Positions 1-11,759 of a stretch of DNA of 64,000 bases are shown here, one piece after another. How positions within the stretch are numbered: the stretch's first letter is position 1; every line of letters begins with the position of its first letter. Origin of the DNA: Aquila chrysaetos chrysaetos (taxonomy: Eukaryota > Chordata > Aves > Accipitriformes > Accipitridae); contig NC_044010.1 in assembly GCF_900496995.4 (NCBI RefSeq), positions 2,666,001-2,730,000 of the forward strand. Direction: 5' to 3'. Under the pieces are notes generated by a model. The model saw only the letters and a program-made list of their open reading frames with translations, did not search any database and was not told where the DNA came from. The position numbers were made by a program, and so were the translations under genes.

Positions 1-3000
1 TTCTGCAGGGGACACTGGTGTACTTTTGCTAGAATTTCATTATAAATATCTCTTGCTTCCTCTCTATCTGGCACCACAGCTTGCAGAATAGGGACAAGGA
101 ATTTCTCAGCAGCTCCAGCGTTTTGGTGTGTAGACCTAAGCAACGGTCGACGGCGCCCAAAGAAACAAGAAAACCTGAAAAAAATTATGACAGAAGCATT
201 AGCAGTCCTTATTTTTTAGTGAGTTTTGCATGCAAGTCATGGATTCTTTCTGCTTGTTATGAGTGAATATGCTGTGTAGGACAAGAACTAAAGAGAGCAC
301 AAAAAGAACATGAAGTGACTAAAAAAGGGAACATTTAAGGGCAATGCAGATTTATGCCAGGCAAGCAGACAAGGAATAGGAAAATACACAGAAGTGGACA
401 GACTGGCAAAATCTTGAAACTCAAGTGGACAAAAAACCCAAACCACCTGAAAATAATCTCCCTCTAAGTCACACAAATGGATCTCCGTGCATTTTGGCTA
501 AGATTGATATGATTACTCATGTTAGGTATACTTGGCTTAGTTTTACAGGATGCAAAAAATCACAAGACAGAAACAACCACAGACTGCTCTTGTTCCAGTA
601 TTTTCCTCACGTTGCATTCCTTTCAGAAGTTTAGCTCACTGCTTTTGAATGCCTGGAAGTGATCACACTGCCAGTCAAAATACAACTTAATAACAGAAAA
701 TGAACTCAAATAAAAAGAGATAGCAACTAACTCACTGGAACAATTTTCAAGCAGTAGCAGGACTTAGCAATCACATTTAAAGAAAGTGAAAAAGCTAATA
801 AAAACTGAAACGTAGAGCTAGCATCATTCCTGGGGCAAAACTGAAGCTGTTTTATTGGAAATCATGGTAAAAATTCCACAGTGCCAGTAAAGCACAGGAA
901 AACTGAGCATTCTACAAACTGCTACTTGACTGCCCCAGATTAAATATATACATTTCAGTTTTTAGAGTCCAAGGCAGAAGTTACACTGATCAACCATAAC
1001 TATTCCAGAACAAACACAAATATTTTCACTAACAGAACCCAGAAGTAAACCCAGAAACTGGCCCACAGCTGTCATGCAAACAGAGTGCAGCCATCAGGGA
1101 TAGCAGGAAGCTGACTGGAAGACCCAGAGGTAAGCATGTGTGGGAAAATCTGCTAAGACAGAGGCTCTCAAACGAATGCTCACGCTACTGGCAATACTCA
1201 GAATATCTCAAGGTGATATGTTGAGCAGCTGCTGCTACTTCTGTGAGCAGCCAGGACACCAGAGCCTTTTTATCGGTTGTGATCTGGTTGTAGCAGCCGT
1301 TTCCAGCTCCAGCCTCAGTGCCCACCTTGATTTGCCAAGCAAACCATGCTGGCAGGCAGACATCCCTACAGTGCTTCCATATTTCAGGAGAAAAACTTTG
1401 CAGGCAGGAGTATGTGAGCACATGCTCTGGAGTGCTGCAGCTTCCCAAGAGCAGTGGGCTTACTGCACATGTACAGAATTTTCTCGTAAGAACAACGGCA
1501 AGGTACAAGCAACTGGACATGATGTAAAATCTAGATGAATGGCTTACTTAGGCCTGTAAATCAGAAGCATTTGCTGCTGCTCTTAGTATCGAAGCACAAT
1601 AATTTTGTGAACCCTTGGTCTAGAAGGCACCCAGCTAGCCCACAAAGCACATTTACACATAGCCTGACTTCAGGAGAACTGTCCTCACCTCTCCTCAAAC
1701 ATCTCCAGGAGGCTCACCAGCCAGAGGTAGAGCGGCATATCAAGATTGTAGTGGAAGAGCAGCTGTAAGTAGAGATTTCCTGAAGAGGCCGGTGGCTGGT
1801 AGGGGGTGCTGAGCCTTGAAAAACTCTTCAGCACAACAGTGCTGCTCAGGCAAGCACCAAGTACAATGAAAGGGAAGGACACCAGAGGCTTCTGCAGGAG
1901 GTGGACATCGATGAGCTGAAATACAGAGGCATACAACTTAAGAGACAGCTAGTTTTCCACCAGTCCCCAAACCCATCACCCTACCCTAAATTCTTTGTCA
2001 CTCTACTGGATTGTCTATAAACCCAATGGGCCTGAGAAACCGGCACTGCTTAGGGAGGAATCAGATAACAGTAATTTTGACTCTCATGACCAAGCCTAGA
2101 CAGTAAGATCCCCAATTTTGTTCCAGATACTTGCCAAAATAATTCCAATCTTCCCATAGTCTTCTGCTGACCCACACACTTGTGAGCCATCCCAGCGCCT
2201 GAGTCTTTTCCACTGAATGCTTTAAGACTCATAAGTCTCAGCTTACCTCTACACATGCTCCTGGTCGGAGTCCACGGGCGGAGTTCAACAACTGCTGGTA
2301 AGCAAGGCACAAGCAGACTTTGTTATCCAGTAAAAAGAGACCAGCTTGGACATTGAGGATTTTGGTGACAGTTCCCTAAATAGAAAGCAAACAGAAAGTT
2401 ACAGGAGTGTAGAGAGTCCCAGAACATAAAAGACTCATAGGCCTGAGCAATAAGGAAATAAATTCATGATGAAAATAAGACCTTGCAGGCCAGGAGCTGA
2501 AACCCTAGAGCACGAGTGGGTGAAGGTTAAGCCTACGAATCCTTACCACATATGAGATGATTTTGGACTCTTTGGTTGATCTTGGCTTCTCCTCTTCAAC
2601 TCCCAGCTCCAAGGAGTCACTAAGATGCTCAGCAGTCTCAAGGGAAGAAGATTCAGTGGATTCGCCTTGTAAAGCACTGTCCAGTGGCTGCTCCCTCACC
2701 TGCTCTGCACAGTAGGGCAGAAGGCAGGAAGAAACACCGGTGACAAACATCCTTTGTCCAGATTTCTTCAGGCTGGACATACTCAGGCCTGTTATTGTGT
2801 AACTGCGACCCAACTGGAGTATATGATGCCATGCCAGCTGGTTGGGCTTCTAGACCAGAGAAACCAAAAGGGACATCAGCATCTCCTGCACTGGAAAAAG
2901 TTCTTCCCAACCCCAGTAACCCCACCCAAAAAACCGTTTCCTTTGAGATGACTGCCTCGCACTCTTAGCAAAAGCGTGGTATCTCCAAGATGTTCAGGGA

Positions 3001-6000
3001 CACTGCAACTGTGTGAGGGAGGAGGGCTGTATTTCTGCAGGGCATAGGACTAGACTTCTTACATACAAGGACTATTGTAGGGTGCATGGAATTAAAAAAA
3101 AAAAAAAAAAAAAAGAGAGAATCACTAGTAAAAGAAAGAATAAATCAACTCGGAAAGTCAAGGGCAAGCTTCAATGAATTAATTAACTAGCACATACACA
3201 GATACAGACGGTGACTTTGTGAGCAAAATTCCAAGGACTTACCTGCACCAGCACAGGGACCCAAACAGCTGAGGTGAAGCACTTCAGAAACAGAAAGAAG
3301 AATGTCTTGTGGTGAATACAAAGAAGAGGCCCGAGTCTGGCCAATTCACCTGCCACAGTGAGCTTTGATCTTTTCTTACATGGCATCCTAGAGGGAAATG
3401 GAGGAGGCAAAGGAAATCAGAGATGAAAGAACAACTCAAAAGTATCTCAAAAGCAAAATAAGCAAATATGCAGCATGCACTTTCTGGAAATAAAGGATCC
3501 AACAAGGTAATATGGTCCATCTTTCAGAGAGGTTTTCAAGACAATATTTGGCTACAAAATTCTTACTTTAACTTTTATATACTAAATCCCTTTGACATTT
3601 TAAAAAAAGTTGATATTTGAAGACAGCAGGGTTGTGTTGAACAAATTCACACGTTCCATGACAACAGCCAGATTATAAAAAGCTTTACCACAAACAAGAA
3701 GCTAATTATAGGTCAAAAGGGAAAAAAAAAAAAAGTCACAAGCAATTCTTCAGCAGAAAACAGAACTCAGCTTTGTAGATCCATGGAATGTGACACTGTG
3801 GAAGCTCCAAGCCTATAAACAAAAGAGGCCTTAAAGCAACAACGGAGTCTTCCTAACAAACTTGGCACAGGGTGAAAGAGCAGCAAAACTGAAAGCAGAT
3901 GAGAGGAGAGAGGTGACATTTATTTAATCATTTCTGTTTGTCATTTCAAACTTTCATTTCAAAAAATGAAAAAAAAAAATTAATTTCAAACAAACAAATG
4001 TTTGTAATTTCATTTGTCATTTTCATTTCAGCTTCTAAGGGACTTGAATATAACCATCCCACTTACTCTAAACAAACACATTCTTGATTTTAAAACATTT
4101 AAACAATTATCTAACTTTATGACTTTTTTAAAAAAGAAATACCAGGACATCCACACATACTAGTACCAGCACTTTATTGGTACCATTTTTAAAGAAGGAA
4201 CATGGAAAATTGGTCAGATACCACGGAATAGCAGAGGAACTTTATGTTAAAGCCTGAGAGTGTACACTGAAATATGGAAATAGTTTTCTTGTTTAGAAAG
4301 GTCTGTTGAGCTAAATCAAACACTTAAGCTTAAAGTAAGTTTCTCACAAGCAGATAAACCCAATTAAAACAAAACTAAAAAGAAACTAAAGCAGCCTGAC
4401 TAGTGACATTTTATTGTTATTATATTACACCAAGAATTCTCTACTCAAGAAGATAAAACATGATCAAGCACAACCTGAAATTATCAGCTTCAGTAAGATT
4501 TGCAATTCCACTGGCTACATTTTCACATACTGTAAGTATTATTTCCACTAAAGACAACAGGCACCTTTATCTCAGCAATCTGATAAGAACTTGACTGGTA
4601 GTGTACATTAATTTCATATTAGAATCTAGAATTACTTTCAGTAATACTTTTGGTTCACTGTAGGTTCAAAAAAAAAGAAAAAGTTGTGCTAATCCAAAGA
4701 GTGAATTTTAGCCTCAGTGAAAGTTGAATCATCACTTTGTTCTCATGTCCCTTCTGTAGTATCAAAATCCATCTGGAAATAATTAAAATTTGTCTTATTT
4801 TGTCAAAATACAGAATAAAAACTTCTGGTAAAATCCTGGAAAACAGCTGATTAATGAAAAGTGGCTTTATTGTATAACTTTTACTTCCACCGCTCACTGT
4901 TATGCTTCCACCTATGGCAGAAACAGAATTTGGCTCTTCCTGAAGCCAAGTGCTCTTCATAGCACCTGCCAAACCAGAGCAACAGTGCTATGATGGAGTT
5001 AAGCACACTGGGTGTTTACCTGGAGGTAAGCAGTAGCTCAGCTGATACCGGGTAGGTGACTGGAATGCTGTCAGGTACTTCCTTTGGGAGATTTACTGGC
5101 ACTGGATCCACCAGGATTTCCACATACCCTGTTGCACTCTGGTCTGTCTGTGGTATATATGACCAGCTTGGGAAAAGGAACAGTGAATCCAGCCACTCAA
5201 GTTGAAAATACAGGAGCTAAGACAAAAGATAACGAGATAAAGGCTTGAGATGAGTTACAGTATGTTTTCTCAGCATTAATTACAAAGTTCATTACTAATT
5301 TGCCCTTGCATGCACACCACAAACTCTTGTTCTACTGCTGGGCTTCATTACTAAATGAGAACAGTGTTTTCTGCCCACTCTCTTATCTTCCATGGAGAAC
5401 TTCTGTCCTTCTAGATGCAAATCTGGATTTGCTGAGCTCTACAGCTAGCATTTCCTGGGCTATAGTCACACCCTCCTGGCAAGGTAATAATTAATTCGCT
5501 GCAAGGCTTAGTTATTTTCAGACTATTTTTCTAAAACACTCATCTGCTTTCTCTCCCCCTGTGTTTTCGGTTAGAAGTTCATACCAATATAACTTTTTCC
5601 TAGTCTGCACCTCCTTGGAAAGCACAACCTCCGTGCTCTTTCATCACCACTCTAGGGGCTACCTCTTATCTAGAGTCCCCTTGCAACGACCTTCAGAAAG
5701 CTTTTAATTCAATTGTCACACAAGTTATTATTTCCTGAAAGTATGTCATCAGTGCATCACTGAACACCCAGTACAACTCTCCAGAAAGTTATTTCTGCTC
5801 CACTAGTTGGAATTCAACAAATAGAGGGTTGTGCTATGACCTCCAGGTCTCCCAGGCTACCTCATACTGCTGAGAATTTAACAGAACTGTACATTAGGCT
5901 GTCTCTTTTTTCAAGACCAGCGCATTCAATATTTGTTCTTCTAGTGTCCTGGCTGCGGCTGGGATAGAGTTAATTTTCTTCTTAGTAGCTGGTACAGTGT

Positions 6001-9000
6001 GTTTTGGACTTAGTGTGAAAATAATGTTGATAACACACTGATGTTTTAGTTGTTGCTAAGTAGCACTTATCCTAAGTTAAGGATTTTTCAGTTTCCCATG
6101 CTCTGCCAGCGAGGAGGTGCACAAGAATCTGGAAGGGAGCATAGCCAGGACAGCTGACCCAAACTAGCCAAAGGGATATTCCATACCATAGAACGTCACG
6201 CTCAGTACATAAACTGTGGGGAGTTGGCTGGGTGGGGCAGATCACTGCTCGGGCATCAGTCAGTGGGTGGTGAGCGACTGCATTGTGCATCACTTGTCTT
6301 TTCTTGGGTTTTCTTTCTTTTTTTTTTTTGGTATATTTCTTTTCATTACTATTATTATTATATTTTATTATTGTTAATACTATATTTTCTTTTACTTCAG
6401 TTATTAAACCATTCTTATCTCAACCCATGAGTTTTACTTTCTTTTTTCAGTGCTCCTCCCCATCCCACTGGGAGGGGAGGAAGTGAGCGAGCGGCTGCGT
6501 GGTGCTTAGTTGCTGCCTGGGGTTAAACCACAACACCTAGCAATGACAAGTTTGACATATTCTATCCTCTCCCCAGGATCTGAGCTTGCTGTTTTCCCAC
6601 CTGTTACATAGATGTGTTATTTCCCTTGCTACAGACATTGGCAGACTGTTTGAAGCCCCTGGTGGTCTGCAACACTGCCCCAGAAGTGGGAATAAACACA
6701 GAATCCCTCAGACTGAGGACATACCTCACACGGAATTATCCCAGTATTGTCTTTCACGTATAGGCAACCATCTACCAACTTCTCTTTGTCCTCTTGCCTT
6801 CCATCTGTTAAATAGCCAACCAAGATCAGGTAAGTCCTTGGCAAAGCGCTCTGCATGGGTAAAGCACCTTGTCCTTGATGAGCCCATTCTTTAAATTCAT
6901 TAGTGCTCCAGGTCAGGTGGCTGCAGCATGGCATGCACTGCTGATGCTGTAGGTCAGAGATGGAGATGAAACTGGAAAGAAAAGAAAAGCAAGACTATAG
7001 AAAAACCTCAGTCTGCAAAGTTTGGGAATTGCAGTGATTGCTGCAGTGGACAAAGCTTGCTAAGTCAGAAAAGCCTTAGCTATTGGCACGGCCTGATGAT
7101 ACCACATGGCAAGAATCAACCCATTCACTGGCATTTATCAAGGACCTCTCTCAGCTCAGTCAACCCGTTTTGCTTGAGCACCATCTCTGAAAACAGACAT
7201 TCTTTGCTACTATGGCCACCTGAGCAGGCATGTGGAAGACTTGGAAACAGAAAAAAATTGAAAGTTGATAAAGTGGAACATGTTTTCAGGTACATGTAGG
7301 GGGAGGTGAGAGGGAGGACAGTTATTTTATCAGACATTTATCAGTTATATGATCAGACATTTTTAGCTTGAATGGGAGACTCTGTGAGGAAATCCCCAAC
7401 AACTGCTCAAGACAGTTTACATATCAGTAATGAACACAGCTAAATACAGACTAATTCCATCATCTGGTGCTAAAAAGTGCTGAACTGTAGTGAAAGCAAG
7501 GCTGAACAACTTCTAGATGAAGATTGTAACAGTTTTGGAAAAAATTCTCTCCTGTAGATAGCTTACACAATACAAATCTGAGAGACTGCAAGCCAGTAAT
7601 CTTAGACTGGGCCTTCACTTATAAGACCACAGCCAAGCTAGCCCTGAATCTTTCCACCTACCCTCCCGGCTTTGGGGAGAGGGGGGAGAAAGAGATGTAG
7701 CACCAAATCAACCCCATGTGAAGCCGTCTGCAGTTTAGCATCTATCACGCCTAGACTGACCACGGTACTGAATATGGGAGAACAAGGTAGCATCCTCACT
7801 AGATTCTAAGCCTTTTCAGTGTTTGTGTGGTCATGACAGCATTCATCATTGTTTACATCCTGGCTCTCTATGCTAGAGAATTAGCAAGAGTCTTCTGTCC
7901 ATGCTAACATCAACACTGAAAGAGCAAATACAAACTGGTCTCCAGCTAGTGATTTTGGTACTTGTTTCCAGTGAGGTTAGCTGACAATTTTAGGTTGTGA
8001 AACTGGAGCTCTATTCACAACGCCCACTCGCTCAGTAGCGGGACATAAATTCAGAGAGTACGAATTTGAAGAGTTTCACTTGATTAGTCAGATATCAAAG
8101 GTTCAAAGCCAGAAACCAGTCTAGACGAGTGATGGGTCTGAATCAGCTATAAATAGTATTTATATACAAAATTAATCAGAAGAGATAAACGTATGCAGGT
8201 AATGTTGTGCATTTGGCAGGAATCTGAACAGGAGAAAGACTAGCTGAAAAGGACATAAGCAAACGTCTCCATCCTCAGAGACAGAGCAGCACCAGGAATA
8301 ATTCTGGTATCCATGATCTACAAGGAGAACAGTGCTGCTCATGTTTTCATCACGTGCTGACTGCTTTTTGGGAGAAACCAAAACTACAGCGGCACCTGTA
8401 ACAGATCCTGGTTATCCCATACAGAGAACTAACTGGACCCTCTTCTGGTGCTCTAGAGCTTGATGGTTAGCTGTGGATGTACCATGCTGCTCACAAACAG
8501 AGCACTGGCCTCATACAAGCCAAATACCAACTACCTTCAACTCTTCTCTATGAATTCCCCTTAATATAAACCAAACTCTGGTCTAAACATTGTAAAATAT
8601 AGTCTATAGAAAAAATATGGCTTAGGAGAACAGTTTAGCTGGTATGAAAGACCTACCACCTACATTTATAAACTGTTAGTATAAAATTAAAGGCCACAAG
8701 TCCCTAATCAATTCCAGTTGACCTTTGTCCCAAAACCACCTGTGCCAGGGGTTTTAATCTCCCACCGTAAATTGGAGCAAGAGAGAAATAGATCCAGACG
8801 AGCCAAACCTTCCAATCTGGCGCTCTCTCAGCAAGTTGCGTGTTTTTCATGACAGTAAGCACCCAAAAGCCTTTTACCAACTAAAATAGGGACAACACTA
8901 CCCTAGATTGCCCCCCTTTGTGAAGGTGCACACTCGAAGGCAGACCTCGGCTGGCCAACAGCCTCGGAGACCATGCCCAGGACCAGCCTCCCGAGCAGAC

Positions 9001-9739
9001 TAGCAGGATCCAGCCGGGAAGCCTCCGTGCAAACGCTGTGCAGTACAGCAACTCGTTGTCAGCGAGATGCCCTACTTTGGTTACACACTCTACCTACCGC
9101 AGACTAGCGGATACGGTGCTTAATCATACCGCAAGAGCGATCGGGGGCGCATCGAAGCCAAGAAAACGCATGCGGTTACCCCGTCTTCGACAACATCCCT
9201 CCCACACCCAGCATCCGGGGCAAGCATCGCACATGAACGAGCTGCGCTCGCCTGGCGGCTGCTCCTGCTTGCTGTTCCTGCTGCTGCTGCTCCAGCCGCC
9301 GTGCTGAGCTCCGGAGAAGACCCGGGGCTGCAGCCGGGCCCTGCAACGGGTGCGTGTGGGCCTTCCTCCGGCACCTGCCGCGTACGGGCGATGGGAGAGC
9401 GCCGGCACCGGGCCCAAAGGGATCCCCCCCCGGCTCCGTCCCCTCACCCCTCTCCGTCCTTCCCCTCCCCGCCCCGCCGTCACCTGTAGCCGAGCGGCAG
9501 GTCCCCGCCAACCGCGCTCCGCAGGCACCGCAGCACCGCGTCCAGCTGTGGCGGCTCCGGCCCGTCAGGCCCTTCGCGGGCAGGGAGCGCACGGCGGGCG
9601 AAGTCCCGAGCCTCCTGCAGCCAGCGCTGCTCCTACGGAGAAGCAAAAAAAAAAAGGGGCTTCAGCGCCGAGGGCGCGGGGAGACCCTGGAGCCTTCCCC
9701 CCGCCCCGGGTCACTCACGGCCGAGTTGGGCTCCGCCAT
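1..9739 (-). CDS. CTC1: CST complex subunit CTC1, 5' nine exons (3' part beyond left edge)
   Basis: Largest subunit of the CST (CTC1-STN1-TEN1) complex, an OB-fold protein that binds single-stranded DNA, recruits Pol alpha-primase to telomeres and double-strand breaks and limits telomerase. Exons (minus, 5' to 3'): 9739-9719, 9632-9484, 6971-6725, 5216-5020, 3387-3243, 2849-2547, 2375-2247, 1915-1689, 174-<1. All have GT-AG borders and compatible phases, giving about 530 codons of a protein that is about 1,200 residues in human. Recognisable conserved blocks are PCCSHLTWS and YVKDNTG (exon 3), LFLFPSWSY (exon 4), LCLAYQQL (exon 7), DVHLLQ, VVLKSFSR and LPLYLW-like MPLYLW (exon 8), and YNEIL plus CPLQ at the window edge. 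The chosen start gives MAEPNSA. The frame is open upstream to an ATG at 10057 through a poly-C run, but that longer start would have no counterpart in human CTC1. Identity is from remembered similarity to human CTC1; splice sites are seen directly. Exon 9 could alternatively start at a second AG near position 140. Confidence 0.9.
175..1688 (-). other. CTC1 intron 8
   Basis: A 1.5 kb AT-leaning intron between the exon ending EMFEER and the exon at the window edge. Antisense and sense open frames of about 110-130 codons occur near 1140-1540. They overlap each other on opposite strands and show no recognisable motif, so I treat them as chance. Confidence 0.7.
2850..5019 (-). other. CTC1 introns 4 and 5 (around exon 5)
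   Basis: Intron 5 (2850-3242) contains an A-run of about 20 bases near 3093-3113. Intron 4 (3388-5019) is AT-rich, with a low-complexity stretch at 3940-4030 made of repeated short words such as CATTTCAA and ATTTCA on both strands. No other gene or recognisable mobile element was seen. Confidence 0.6.
5945..6535 (+). mobile_element. Solo LTR of an avian endogenous retrovirus (CTC1 intron 3)
   Basis: About 590 bp beginning TGTCCTGGCTGCGGCTGGGA and ending CCACAACA (TG...CA termini). It contains a degenerate TATA-like element (GTACATAAAC) near 6205 and a polyadenylation-type ATTAAA at 6403. A T-rich, TTATTA-rich stretch lies at 6318-6400. The flanks TCTAG (5940-5944) and CCTAG (6536-6540) look like a 5 bp target-site duplication with one mismatch. 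I recognise it as a common LTR family of bird genomes; the family name cannot be assigned without a repeat library. No gag, pol or env sequence accompanies it, so it is a solo LTR. It is antisense to CTC1. Confidence 0.85.
6972..9483 (-). other. CTC1 intron 2
   Basis: A 2.5 kb intron between the exon ending PLGY and the exon beginning with the codons for SFISISDLQ. It turns GC-rich towards the CpG island at its 5' end (from about 9200). No repeat or additional gene was recognised. Confidence 0.65.
9719..9739 (-). CDS. CTC1: CTC1 exon 1 (start codon exon)
   Basis: Codes only seven residues (MAEPNSA), followed by a GTGAGT donor at 9718-9713. It joins in phase 0 to exon 2, which begins EQRWLQEA and corresponds to the human EQAWLEDA segment. 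It lies inside a CpG island with an E2F-like element about 55 bases upstream. Confidence 0.85.
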
Positions 9740-9791
9740 GACAGCGCCAAGCCGGGGCGCGCGGCTCACGGCGTTACCATGGCGACGCGGC

Positions 9792-9800
9792 GGCGGGAAA
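9792..9800 (+). promoter_or_regulatory. E2F-like site upstream of CTC1
   Basis: GGCGGGAAA, which reads TTTCCCGCC in the CTC1 direction, lies about 55 bases upstream of the CTC1 start codon. It matches the consensus E2F element of replication and S-phase genes. Function is inferred from sequence and position only. Confidence 0.45.
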
Positions 9801-9900
9801 CGCGCAAGGCCCGCCGGGAGCGCCGTCGATCCGCCAACCCGCCGGTCTCCGCCCCCTCCCTCCCCTCCGGCCAATCGCCGCCGCCCCCCGCTCGGCGCTC

Positions 9901-9922
9901 CCCCCCCCCCCCCCCCCCCCCC
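9901..9922. repeat. Poly-C homopolymer run
   Basis: About 22 consecutive C on the plus strand, followed by GGGCGG, in the CTC1 upstream region. Runs like this are error-prone in sequencing, so the exact length is uncertain. On the minus strand it is a G-run. Confidence 0.9.
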
Positions 9923-11759
9923 GGGCGGCGGGAGGCGCGCGGGGGCGGTCGCAGCTCCTCGGCCCCCCGGTCGTTGCGCGGGCGAGCGGGCGGGCAGGCG
10001 AACTGCAGCTGCCCCTGAGGTAAAAAAGTCTCGCCACGGCGGCGAGAGCCTTTTCACTCACCGGGGCCGTCCCTCACGCAGAGGGCTGGCGAGAAACGGT
10101 AACCCGGGGGGGCTCCGCAGGCCGGGAGTAAAGGGGCCGCGCTGACAGACGAGCTGAAGTGCAGCGGCTGCGTGACAGAAGCGCGGCACATAGTCACGGA
10201 GCCTCGGGGAACGCTGAAGGGCTGGCAGGCCACAGGGAGACGGCGGGGTGGGAGGCTGGCGTGGGCTTGGGAGTTCTGGTGAAAGCTGGGAAGTGGATGT
10301 GCGCGGATGCGTTTGACGTTAATGGAAATGTCAAACGTGCGGCGGGCTGTGAGATTGCTCTTCCCCAACCCGAGCTTCGGGAAGAGTAAAACGTGAAGGT
10401 TTGTGGGGATTTCTCCTGTGTGACACTTGTGTGGTTCTGGAGAAATGCTTTTTCTTTTTTTGGAAGGCTGAAGCTCTGTGAAGTTTTAAGGGTGTGCCTC
10501 ATCCCCTCATCTGACAGTATGGGATAAACCTGAAACAATCCATTAAAACCATGATTTCCTCCTCCACAGAATATACTCATCATGGGTGCATGAGAATTTT
10601 TCCTTTAGGGGATAATTTTGTATTGTCCTTGTTCAAGGCAAGGAAATGAACTAGACAAAACTTGATAAACCTTTTCCATCTCGGGAGATGGCTGCAGCCT
10701 GGTAACAGGTTATTCTGCCATTTCCTTCCCTCCTGGAACCTGCAGCTGTAAAGTCAGAGCCGTTCCAAGCCCGAAGTGCAGAAGAGAGCTATGTAGCTGT
10801 CTGGCCCTCCTTATTTTGTCCAGTGCCCATGCCATTGCTGGCTTCCACACAGCAGATGAGCAACTCCGTGGTGGACATGGGTGTTGCTGCAGCAATTCAG
10901 GCAGCGCATAGAGTGAATTGTACATGTGTTTTGGGCTTAACACACGTGAAATGGGCGTATTCTTCCAAAACAACGCTTAGTAGCTCAATTTAATGCCTTT
11001 GACAGTAGTACGGAGATGATTTCAGAAAATGGGGGGGAGCGCTCCCTGTCACAAACTGACAGCTGGAAGATGGGTGCTGCAGCTGTTTCCATTCACAGTC
11101 CCTTCTGTTGGTGATACCTGTCTCTTGCAGAAAAGAACGGCCAATTCCTGTCACCCCTAGCAGGCGAGGAGTCGAGACCGGCTCGCTAACATGGGCAGCT
11201 TGTTATCTCAAGAATGGAAATAGTTCTGAAACAGCACGAGGGCAAGGTCTTAACGGGCAACAAATAAAGGGGAGTTCTTTATCATTCAGCCACTTATTCC
11301 TTACTGTATTTTTTTTCCTAAACGCTATCGTTAAGAGCACATGTTAAATGAAGCAGAGCTCACGCAGAGTGTTACGTATGCTTTGCTGTTACGTTTGCAC
11401 TGTCAATGCAGCTGGTTCACAGGAGCGTACAAGAAAATGGGTGTTTTAAGTTAAAAAAGTACAGGGCAGGCTCTAAATATGCTAGTTTTGGCTGATAAAT
11501 ACCTTCCTTTAAAATTATTTAGGTGCTGACAAGGCAGTTAAGATGCAGAGAGTCCTTTTTCTTACAACGACACGCTTAAGCTTCACACGAACTTAACGTG
11601 GAAAGCACGGCTGAGAGGTGAAACACTCCTACGTCAGGAAACTTTAAGGTTACGGTGACCCTCCTTTGACTCCCTTTCCCGTGTATTTTCTAGCAGTTTT
11701 AGCCACCCGATGCACCGCCGGCTCTTCCTTCTTCAGCTTGTCCATCTCGGGGTTGAAGG

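Larger units (their letters stand above)
9230..10380. promoter_or_regulatory. CpG island / CTC1 promoter region
   Basis: Strongly GC- and CpG-rich block covering CTC1 exons 1 and 2 and about 600 bp upstream. No TATA box was seen at the start, fitting a housekeeping promoter. The island extends towards TNFRSF1A but drops off before 10400, well short of that gene's own island. Confidence 0.75.

Noticed and set aside
1140..1538. Possible extra CTC1 exon or intronic gene
   Set aside because: Exon 8 joins exon 9 in phase with the expected spacing to the YNEIL motif, so no further exon is needed. Sense and antisense frames overlap and show no family motif.
8420..8428. TACAGAGAA, the core of METTL16 target hairpins
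   Set aside because: It is on the plus strand inside a CTC1 intron (antisense to that transcript) with no hairpin context. A nine-base match is expected by chance in a region this long.
9350..10145. Long overlapping open frames on both strands (220-260 codons)
   Set aside because: They lie in a CpG island where stop codons are rare, overlap each other in several frames, are Pro/Arg/Ala/Gly-rich, and conflict with the well-supported CTC1 exons.
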